5,033 nucleotides of DNA, from contig JAJRTK010000317.1 of the NCBI GenBank assembly GCA_024278345.1, positions 1-5,033 on the forward strand, read 5' to 3'. Below, piece after piece: positions 1 to 4,563 of the stretch; within the stretch, counting starts at the first letter, position 1, and every line of letters starts with the position of its first letter. A model generated the notes under the pieces. It had not been told where the DNA came from. It saw only the letters and a program-made list of their open reading frames with translations, and searched no databases. The DNA comes from a bacterium. GTDB lineage: Bacteria > CSSED10-310 > JAJRTK01. The position numbers were made by a program, and so were the translations under genes.

Positions 1-118
1 CCAGACCCTCCTTGATCAGAACGATCCACGAAAACTGCAACGTGTTGTCCGCCATGGGCCGCCCATCGCTGTCAGGGTAAACGATCTCCGCAGGTGCCAG
101 GACTTGAGGCGCGTTCAT
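1..118 (-). CDS. Uma2-family (DUF820) nuclease-fold protein, N-terminal fragment
   Basis: Reading leftward from an ATG at 118-116, the frame stays open to the window edge and gives 39 residues beginning MNAPQVLAPAEIVYPDSDG, followed by RPMADNTLQFSWIVLIKEGL. The pattern 'YP-S/D-SDG-x-PMA-(D/E)NT-x-QF-x-WIV-x-IK' is what I recall as the opening of many Uma2-family proteins. These have a PD-(D/E)XK-type restriction-endonuclease fold, and their cellular role is mostly unknown. The catalytic residues lie further in and are outside the window, so activity cannot be judged. The start is well supported: GGAGG (complement of 125-129) sits 6 nt before the ATG, and an extended -10 element lies about 115 nt upstream. 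The gene diverges from everything to its right, so it is probably unrelated to the CRISPR locus. The family call rests on recognising a short N-terminal motif. Confidence 0.72.
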   Translation of the reverse strand, partial: MNAPQVLAPAEIVYPDSDGRPMADNTLQFSWIVLIKEGL

Positions 119-122
119 GATG

Positions 123-129
123 CTCCTCC
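123..129 (-). promoter_or_regulatory. Ribosome binding site of the Uma2-family gene
   Basis: On the minus strand the sequence GGAGGAG ends a few bases before the ATG at 118-116; the GGAGG core is 6 nt from the start codon. This near-ideal Shine-Dalgarno match fixes the start of the truncated gene. Confidence 0.7.
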
Positions 130-232
130 AAGGTTCGATGATTGCTGGGAACGCCATCCGACCGGTCCCGATTCCCCATGCCGTTCGAGCCATGCCAACT
201 CCCCTTCCGCGAAGAATGGGACCGCACTATTC

Positions 233-261
233 ATTATAACACCTCTCTTCTTTCCGGAAAA
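233..261 (-). promoter_or_regulatory. Extended -10 promoter for the Uma2-family gene
   Basis: The minus strand reads TGTTATAAT (complement of 233-241), a perfect TATAAT with the TGn extension immediately before it. The matching -35 position (about 256-261) reads TTTTCC on the minus strand, a poor match, which is common when the -10 is extended. Transcription would start near 226 and leave a leader of about 108 nt before the ATG at 118. The perfect hexamer, the extension and the correct orientation toward a strong ribosome binding site support the call. Confidence 0.5.
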
Positions 262-570
262 GCATACCGACAAACAGTGGGGTTACAATCGTCTTAACCC
301 AAGAAGCCAGGGGTTCCTCCACAAGCTGCTGAAGCAAGGCCAAACATCGTCTAGGCCCATGCCAAGCCCGACCGATACATCGCCCGCACAAACCCCGGCC
401 CGTTTTCTCCCACTTCCAAGGCGTGGGCCGTGCCGCCGCGAAGGAAGCGCGCACGCCAGGGGAGCAAGTCCAAGCCGGGACAGAATCCTCTTGAGTGGCG
501 GCCGGCTGCCGTCGTTCCCAAGCCGAAATGAACTCCAGACCAAAGTTTTCTCCGGCGAAACCACCACAAA
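262..570. other. Stretch without a convincing gene
   Basis: Open frames exist here on both strands, but none has a good ribosome binding site or a recognisable domain. Their translations are Arg/Pro/Gly-rich and overlap each other, as chance frames do in GC-rich DNA. A 6-bp inverted repeat, GGGTTA (280-285) and TAACCC (295-300), could form a small hairpin but has no T-run after it. No tRNA, CRISPR repeat or mobile-element end was seen. Minus-strand frames around 230-600 give short stretches that look faintly protein-like, so an unrecognised gene relic cannot be excluded. Confidence 0.4.
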
Positions 571-620
571 AAATGCAACCAGATCTTCATATGAGTCAAA
601 AAAGTGCATTTATTGTTAGA

Positions 621-650
621 TTGACATTTTTCAAGGCGATCTCTTATAGT
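621..650 (+). promoter_or_regulatory. Sigma-70-type promoter of the OB-fold membrane protein gene
   Basis: A perfect -35 hexamer TTGACA (621-626) is followed after 18 nt by TATAGT (645-650), or after 17 nt by TTATAG (644-649), a good -10 element. The DNA just upstream (about 565-620) is AT-rich compared with the rest of the window, as expected for an UP-like region. Transcription would begin near 657, leaving a leader of roughly 77 nt before the ATG at 734. This is the clearest rightward promoter in the window. Confidence 0.65.
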
Positions 651-719
651 GCCATCAACAAGCTCCCGAAGGAGTCTCTACCGCGGGGTGAGATGGCCTA
701 GGGAAAGAACCTTCATGCG

Positions 720-725
720 AGGGAG
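720..725 (+). promoter_or_regulatory. Ribosome binding site of the OB-fold protein gene
   Basis: AGGGAG lies 8 nt before the ATG at 734. No other in-frame start nearby is as well placed, so it supports 734 as the start. Confidence 0.55.
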
Positions 726-733
726 TACGGCCC

Positions 734-1438
734 ATGCAAGATAGGCAAGACAAGAGTCCACTTTCGTCGGCACCAGGACAGGAGGCCGAAGAAAAAAAGA
801 AGTTCCGATGGGGCTCAGTTTGGGCTTCGGTTCTGATCCTGGGAGGTTTCGGGGCGCTTAATGATGCCAAAACTGGAGGTCCTCTCGCCGCCATCGTGAT
901 GTGGATCTTCGGATATCTGTGCCTTCCGAAGACAGTGGACCAAATGGAGGAGAGGAATCCGACTTTCAAGCGCTGGATTCCCTATGTTGCGTCGATGGTG
1001 GCCATCAGCCTGGTCATACCGAACTCCAATCCCGATCATGCCCGGGTGCAGCGGGCCTCACAGGTGGAGAGTCCAAAGAGTTCCTCCGTCGAGAGTCCTT
1101 CATCGGAAGAATCCGAAATGGTGCTTTCGGCGCCGCAGATTTACCGGGAATTTCGGGACAACACGCTGGCCGCGGAGAAGAAGTACAAGGGTTTCTTCAA
1201 GAAGGTCGTTGTCGAAGGCGTCGTGGAGAACGTGGGAAAAAACATCGAGGGGGACACTTACCTGGCGCTGAGCGTGGGAGAATACGAGATCAACTCTGTG
1301 CAGTGCTTCTTTGGGTTCCTGGCAAAGAGAAAATTGTCCGGGCTCTCCCCCGGACAAGTGGCGCGTGTGCGGTGCAAGGTCCAGGGATTGCATGCCCTTG
1401 GAAACCTCATCCTGAAACGCTGCAAAGTGCTGGAGTAG
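734..1438 (+). CDS. Membrane-anchored protein with C-terminal tRNA_anti-like OB fold
   Basis: The product is 234 residues. A charged N-terminus (KKK at 21-23) is followed by three hydrophobic segments at about 26-43, 48-64 and 81-96, then a Ser/Glu-rich linker (about 108-128). The last 100 residues look like the tRNA_anti-like OB-fold family (PF12869 type): LSAPQIYREFRDN, then AAEKKYKGFFKKVVVEG (about 147-162), a central Val/Tyr-rich strand region, VQCFF (189-193) and a closing GNLILKRCKVL. Proteins of this family typically have an N-terminal membrane or lipoprotein anchor followed by this fold, and their function is largely unknown; nucleic-acid binding is only suggested by the fold. The gene has its own promoter and ribosome binding site, and about 300 nt separate it from the next gene, so it is probably its own transcription unit rather than part of the CRISPR operon. 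The family call is from motif memory, not from a profile search. Confidence 0.75.
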   Translation: MQDRQDKSPLSSAPGQEAEEKKKFRWGSVWASVLILGGFGALNDAKTGGPLAAIVMWIFGYLCLPKTVDQMEERNPTFKRWIPYVASMVAISLVIPNSNPDHARVQRASQVESPKSSSVESPSSEESEMVLSAPQIYREFRDNTLAAEKKYKGFFKKVVVEGVVENVGKNIEGDTYLALSVGEYEINSVQCFFGFLAKRKLSGLSPGQVARVRCKVQGLHALGNLILKRCKVLE

Positions 1439-1569
1439 TCCGTAGTCAGGGTCGGAAAGGCGCGGCGTCGGGGCTCTCATCATTCGAGGCCGCAAGCGGG
1501 TGCTCGGTCACCTTGGGGCAGCTCATGCAGAAAATCCTTTTTCTTCTGCTGGTTGAGGTCCGCTCCTAT

Positions 1570-1589
1570 CGGCGGCCCTCCGGCCGCCG
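1570..1589 (+). repeat. Perfect GC-rich hairpin (8-bp stem, 4-nt loop)
   Basis: CGGCGGCC (1570-1577) pairs with GGCCGCCG (1582-1589) around a CTCC loop. There is no T-run after it, so it is not a typical intrinsic terminator, though it could slow RNA polymerase or protect a 3' end after the OB-fold gene. It could also be a REP-like dispersed element, which would need the rest of the genome to test. Confidence 0.5.
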
Positions 1590-1656
1590 CTACTCGCCCA
1601 TCCACGCCCTTCACGCAAATGACGCATGAGTGACGGGTGATCATGGGCGAGCGGCG
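1585..1656 (+). repeat. Imperfect long stem-loop overlapping a possible upstream start
   Basis: CGCCGC (1585-1590) plus TCGCCCAT (1594-1601) pair with ATGGGCGAGCGGCG (1643-1656), 14 pairs interrupted only by a 3-nt bulge. Shorter pairings continue inward: CAC 1603-1605 with GTG 1637-1639, CC 1607-1608 with GG 1635-1636, and TCAC 1611-1614 with GTGA 1630-1633. The structure would bury the GTG at 1637 and the ATG at 1643. It shares bases 1585-1589 with the neighbouring perfect hairpin, so the two cannot form together. It may be a structured leader or a palindromic relic; the role is unknown. Confidence 0.4.
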
Positions 1657-1735
1657 ATGGGAAGATTTCCGGCTCGCTGTCAGAAAGACAGTTTCCATAC
1701 CGCTCCTGGTTAAGAAGTCACCAAATCTTGATGCC

Positions 1736-1741
1736 AAGGAG
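1736..1741 (+). promoter_or_regulatory. Ribosome binding site that points to a TTG start at 1748
   Basis: AAGGAG ends 6 nt before an in-frame TTG at 1748-1750. The upstream candidates, GTG at 1637 and ATG at 1643, have no comparable Shine-Dalgarno sequence. Starting at 1748 makes the protein begin at the first helix of the J domain, as in most DnaJ-type proteins. Confidence 0.55.
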
Positions 1742-1747
1742 AGTAGA

Positions 1748-2308
1748 TTGACTGCCAAGGAAGCTTTCGAACTCTTGGGGTGCCATCCCAGGGAGGGGCG
1801 GAAACGGCTTAAGGCAAGGTGGCGTTTTTGGGCCTATGCCTGGCATCCGGACCGGTGGCGGGAAAGAGGTGCAACAGACTGGCAGCGCCTGGAAGCGGAG
1901 GAACACTGCAAACAGGTCAACCTGGCCTACGATGTCGCCCGCAGCTACCTGGCACGGGGTGGAGACGGGAGCGACTGGCGCGAGGAAGCCGCCGGCAACG
2001 ATGGGAAGGGAGAGAAGGAGCTCGTGGAGATCTGCAGGCGCTGCGGCCATGGCATGATGCGAGGCGCGGCGGCGACCCTTCTTTGCTGCGGCGCATCCGT
2101 TTGCCGCGGCTGTCTTCGCGCGGAACTGCGGAAGCCCTTCGACCACGGGACAGACAACCCCTTCGTCGACCTGTTCGCCAGTTTTCTGCGCGGATTCCTG
2201 GTGTTGCCGGGAATCCTGGACCTCAGCAGGGATTTGATGGGAATCCAGAAACTGATCTGTCCTTTTTGCGGCAAGGAATCATTGCACGATGGGACGTTCT
2301 TAGGCTGA
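1748..2308 (+). CDS. J-domain protein with RING/zinc-ribbon-like cysteine cluster
   Basis: From the TTG at 1748 the product is 186 residues. The first 70 or so form a J domain: TAKEAFELLG (helix I), an Arg/Trp-rich helix II, an intact HPD tripeptide inside AYAWHPDRW (residues 33-35), then EEHCKQVNLAYDVARSYL (helices III and IV). HPD is the motif by which J proteins stimulate Hsp70 (DnaK) ATPase. After a charged linker come paired cysteines: CRRCGH (96-101), CC (113-114), CRGC (119-122) and CPFC (171-174). The C-x2-C / C-x2-C / C-x2-C spacing recalls a RING or treble-clef finger. The last two pairs are separated by 48 residues that include a hydrophobic stretch (about 137-161). The arrangement is not DnaJ itself: there is no G/F region and no CxxCxGxG repeats. 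The gene lies upstream of cas10 on the same strand, which suggests but does not prove an accessory role. Alternative starts at 1637 (GTG) or 1643 (ATG) would add up to 37 residues. Confidence 0.72.
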   Translation: MTAKEAFELLGCHPREGRKRLKARWRFWAYAWHPDRWRERGATDWQRLEAEEHCKQVNLAYDVARSYLARGGDGSDWREEAAGNDGKGEKELVEICRRCGHGMMRGAAATLLCCGASVCRGCLRAELRKPFDHGTDNPFVDLFASFLRGFLVLPGILDLSRDLMGIQKLICPFCGKESLHDGTFLG

Positions 2309-2383
2309 CACCTCGAATTTTGGGGCCTGGGGGCGAATGGCAGGATCTCGGTCCGCGATGCGGCGGAATAATGAAGAAGGTCA

Positions 2384-2389
2384 AGGAGG
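2384..2389 (+). promoter_or_regulatory. Ribosome binding site of the small membrane-like protein
   Basis: A perfect AGGAGG lies 6 nt before the ATG at 2396 but only 3 nt before the adjacent in-frame ATG at 2393. The spacing favours 2396 as the real start. Confidence 0.65.
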
Positions 2390-2395
2390 AAGATG

Positions 2396-2611
2396 ATGAG
2401 TCATGAGAATAAGCCTCTAGATGAGAACGGGATGCTGGGGCGCCTGGCGACGGCGGCCGGTCTAGGAGCGGCCGCGCTCCTTGGGAAGTGGATGCTGGGA
2501 GTTCTCACGGGGGAGGATGAATGGGAGCCTTCGCGGAACGAATGGGAGCCTCCGCGGCAAGAGCCGGATTCCGATTTGGATCCCCTGTGGGAAGAGGACG
2601 GCTGGTTCTGA
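2396..2611 (+). CDS. Small protein: one Gly/Ala-rich membrane-like helix plus acidic tail
   Basis: The product is 71 residues and I do not recognise its family. Residues about 13-38 form a hydrophobic, small-residue-rich segment (LATAAGLGAAALLGKWMLGV). It has Gly and Ala spaced as in glycine-zipper helices, long enough to cross or embed in a membrane. The remainder is acidic and Trp-rich, contains the heptad pair EWEPSRN / EWEPPRQ, and ends EEDGWF. A perfect Shine-Dalgarno sequence, an unbroken frame and an 18/21-identical in-frame repeat make it a believable gene despite its size. It sits about 87 nt after the J-domain gene and upstream of cas10 on the same strand, so all may be co-transcribed. 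Possible roles include a membrane anchor or a membrane-active effector, both speculative. An ATG at 2393 would add one residue. Confidence 0.6.
   Translation: MSHENKPLDENGMLGRLATAAGLGAAALLGKWMLGVLTGEDEWEPSRNEWEPPRQEPDSDLDPLWEEDGWF
2519..2560 (+). repeat. Tandem 21-nt in-frame repeat, two copies
   Basis: Copies at 2519-2539 and 2540-2560 match at 18 of 21 positions and encode EWEPSRN and EWEPPRQ. One of the three differences changes Ser to Pro and the other two change Asn to Gln, so the copies have diverged a little. This is a recent in-frame duplication within the acidic tail of the small protein. Confidence 0.75.
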
Positions 2612-2816
2612 CGGCGGCGACGTCGCGGGCCTTCGGCGGGGCGCCGGGTTAGCGCGGGAGGGTAGTGGAGGGGAACTCGGGGAGCTGCACGGGGAGTAGC
2701 GGCGTCCTGGCGGGGATGCCGATGGGGCGGGCGGAGAAAGGGGCGAGTAGCGGGCGCTGGATGGCGTCCGATGCGAGCGGAACGCGACGCAAGAACAGGA
2801 AAAACGCTGTAAGTGG
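2612..2816 (+). other. G-rich spacer before cas10
   Basis: This spacer is open in the cas10 frame from a GTG at 2665, but the translation (many Gly, Ser, Ala and Arg) has no domain-like features. The GTG is preceded by GGGAGGG only 2 nt away, too close for good initiation. Other in-frame starts at 2716, 2722 and 2761 lack well-placed Shine-Dalgarno sequences. I read it as non-coding leader. No terminator or clear promoter was found, so read-through from the small gene is possible. Confidence 0.45.
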
Positions 2817-2822
2817 AAGGAG
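2817..2822 (+). promoter_or_regulatory. Ribosome binding site that points to a TTG start for cas10
   Basis: AAGGAG, within GGAAGGAGAG (2815-2824), ends 7 nt before an in-frame TTG at 2830-2832. No upstream GTG or ATG in this frame is so well served, and the next ATG (2848) is about 25 nt from the element. Confidence 0.6.
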
Positions 2823-2829
2823 AGAAAAG

Positions 2830-4563
2830 TTGTTGTCCAGGATTGAGATGGAGGAGAGGCTGGTCCGGGGTTTTTCCAAGGCCCTGGGCGTCGAGGTCGG
2901 GGCGGAAAAGGTTCGTGAGTTGGTGGTGCGTGGGAAGGGCGACTTCGGGGGATTGCAGCTTCTTGCGTGGGACGCCAACAGCATCCACGGTTTCGTTTTC
3001 GACACGACGAACGCCACGGCGGTGCAGGGTGCGAGCGAGATTCTCAAGGGGATCGACAGGCGGCTCAAGAGTGGGGAGCCGTTGGGGCTCGATGGTGGGC
3101 AGGTGCTCTACGCTGGTGGGGGCAGTGGGTTGGCGGTGGTTTCTCCGGGCCAGGCGGGGTCGGCCCTGGGGGGGCTCCACGAGCTGTACGCGCGGGAAAC
3201 GGCGGTGGCGACATGCACGGCGGTGGCGGTGCGGCCCTTGGAGGACGGGGGAGGTTTCGGGCAGTGGGTGGTGGAAGCGGGGCGGGGATTGGCTCGGCGG
3301 CGGCTCTTGGAGGGGCCTTTCGGGGAGCCGGACGTGCCTTTTTTCGCGGAGCGGTGCGGCGTCTGCGGGAAGCGGGCGGCGGCGGGGTTGGTCAGGCGGA
3401 TGGAAGGGTTTCGCGTGGAGTGCGCGCCGTGCAGCCTGAAGATCGACCGCGGCCGGGATCAGCGGAGGGACCGGCAAGAACCGTCGTCTTATGAAGAGAT
3501 TTCCGATGACCAGGGTTTTTACGCCGTGATCTACCTGGATGGGAACGGGATGGGCCGGCTGATTTCGTCCCTGGAGACGCCGCTGGAGTACGCACTTTTT
3601 TCCCAGGACGTGGAAGGGGCGTTGAAGGCGGCGTTCCGGCGGGTGACGGAGGGTTATGGCCTGCGGGGCGAGCCGGTGTCGGAGGGCGATGGAGGAGGCG
3701 AAGGGTGGGGTAGGGGTGGCGAGAGGGGGCCGCATGGGCGGCGGCTCGGCTACCGGCTTCCCATTTCAGGGGGCGATGACCTGGTGATGATCCTTCCTGG
3801 TTGCATGGCGGTGCCGTTGGCCCGGGATCTGCTTGGTGAGCTGGAGCGTTCCTTCGAGGCTCTGTTCGGGAAGAGCGGCTGCCTTGGGGATGCGCAGATC
3901 CGGGGGATGGGGGCGGCGGCCGGGGTGGCCTTGGCGCATACGGGTTTCCCGGTGCGATACCTGCTGGTGGAGGCCGAATCTCTTTTGAAACGGGCCAAGC
4001 GGCGGGTCTACGACCATGGCGCCAGGAGCGCCATCGATTTTTCGGTCATCACCGATGGATCGCCTCGGGCCGAGTGGGAGGAAGCAGAGCGTTGGCAGCG
4101 GCGCGAGGGAGAGCTGCTGCTTTCGGGGCGGCCCTATAGCCTGGAGGAGTTCGAGCGGTTTTCGGAGCGGTTCCGGGCGATCCGGAAGGTCCGGGGAGAA
4201 GTGGGTCGAGGCCAGTTTTACGAGTTGCGGCGGCTGGCCCGGGAGAGCCGGGCGCTGTTGCGGGCGCAGATCCTCTACCAGGTGGGCCGTCGCGGGGAGT
4301 GGCAGGAGCTGGTGAAGAGTCTTCCGGCGCTGGAGGGGGATGGACCGGTGCGCCTGGACCGGGGGTCGTTCCTGCGGTCGGCGGAGGCGGTTTTCCGGCG
4401 GGTGGTGCCGGAGATCCATGGCCGGGAGGTCTTCGATATCGGGGACATGCTGGATCTTTCGGGCCATTGGTGGGGAGGCGACGCTCCTTGGGCGGGTGGC
4501 GCGGGCCGGGATGGCGGGTTGGGCGACGGCGGCGGACCATCGGAAGATAGGAGGGCGTCATGA
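2830..4563 (+). CDS. cas10: Type III CRISPR-Cas effector subunit Cas10 (GGDD cyclase, no HD domain)
   Basis: Cas10 is the large subunit of type III effector complexes. Its GGDD palm converts ATP to cyclic oligoadenylate when target RNA is bound. From the TTG at 2830 it is 577 residues. In order: a short lead; palm 1, with ANSIHGFVFDTTNATAVQGA (about 49-68) and a degenerate active-site loop YAGGGSG (94-100); a four-cysteine zinc finger, CGVC (176-179) and CAPC (198-201); palm 2, with YLDGNGMGRLI (about 235-245), an intact SGGDDLVMIL (313-322; GGDD at nt 3769-3780) and AESLLKRAK (382-390); then a helical C-terminal domain starting near RPYSLEEFERF, and a Gly-rich tail. No HD nuclease domain precedes palm 1, so intrinsic DNase activity is not expected. 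A Gly/Arg-rich insertion (about 279-308) precedes the GGDD strand. The RAMP gene overlaps its stop codon. Domain order fits Csm1-like Cas10 better than Cmr2, but the subtype is undetermined. A start at 2665 would add 55 low-complexity residues. Confidence 0.9.
   Translation: MLSRIEMEERLVRGFSKALGVEVGAEKVRELVVRGKGDFGGLQLLAWDANSIHGFVFDTTNATAVQGASEILKGIDRRLKSGEPLGLDGGQVLYAGGGSGLAVVSPGQAGSALGGLHELYARETAVATCTAVAVRPLEDGGGFGQWVVEAGRGLARRRLLEGPFGEPDVPFFAERCGVCGKRAAAGLVRRMEGFRVECAPCSLKIDRGRDQRRDRQEPSSYEEISDDQGFYAVIYLDGNGMGRLISSLETPLEYALFSQDVEGALKAAFRRVTEGYGLRGEPVSEGDGGGEGWGRGGERGPHGRRLGYRLPISGGDDLVMILPGCMAVPLARDLLGELERSFEALFGKSGCLGDAQIRGMGAAAGVALAHTGFPVRYLLVEAESLLKRAKRRVYDHGARSAIDFSVITDGSPRAEWEEAERWQRREGELLLSGRPYSLEEFERFSERFRAIRKVRGEVGRGQFYELRRLARESRALLRAQILYQVGRRGEWQELVKSLPALEGDGPVRLDRGSFLRSAEAVFRRVVPEIHGREVFDIGDMLDLSGHWWGGDAPWAGGAGRDGGLGDGGGPSEDRRAS
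4549..4554 (+). promoter_or_regulatory. Ribosome binding site of the RAMP gene inside the cas10 end
   Basis: A perfect AGGAGG sits 5 nt before the ATG at 4560. With the ATGA overlap at 4560-4563 it indicates translational coupling of the two subunits. Confidence 0.75.

Larger units (their letters stand above)
1439..1747. other. Intergenic stretch with hairpin-forming sequences
   Basis: No gene was recognised between the OB-fold gene and the preferred start of the J-domain gene. The stretch holds a perfect 8-bp GC hairpin (1570-1589), a longer imperfect stem-loop (1585-1656) and a small CTGTC/GACAG hairpin (1677-1691) followed by TTT. I found no convincing rho-independent terminator after 1438 and no clear -35/-10 pair for the downstream genes. 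If the J-domain gene really starts at 1637 or 1643 instead of 1748, the right third of this stretch is coding. Confidence 0.5.

Noticed and set aside
227-454. Minus-strand 75-codon frame ending in hydrophobic residues
   Set aside because: It runs through the likely promoter of the Uma2-family gene and has no family resemblance; a gene relic remains possible but unsupported.
104-619. Plus-strand open frame of 171 codons in the left region
   Set aside because: No ribosome binding site, no recognisable motif, Pro/Arg/Ser-rich translation, and it overlaps the Uma2-family gene start and its promoter.
1527-1549. GCAGAA/TTCTGC hairpin with a T-run, as a terminator after the OB-fold gene
   Set aside because: The stem is only 6 bp and AT-poor pairing is weak, and the T-run lies in the loop rather than after the stem.
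901-1629. Plus-strand frame of 242 codons overlapping the OB-fold gene
   Set aside because: It is out of frame with the well-supported 734-1438 gene, is Gly/Arg-rich and has no domain.
2371-2406. Eleven-codon frame MKKVKEEDDES just before the small protein, possibly a leader peptide
   Set aside because: It has no ribosome binding site of its own and simply spans the Shine-Dalgarno sequence and start codons of the 2396 gene; the Lys/Glu content follows from the purine-rich tract.
2694-2753. GAGTAGCGG occurring twice (2694-2702, 2745-2753) as a possible CRISPR-like repeat
   Set aside because: Only 9 bp is shared, there are two copies, and the flanks diverge; far too short for a CRISPR repeat.
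2401-3735. Long minus-strand open frame of 444 codons opposite the small gene and cas10
   Set aside because: It is Pro/Arg/His-rich with no domain and lies antisense to well-supported genes; G-rich coding strands routinely leave such frames open on the other strand.
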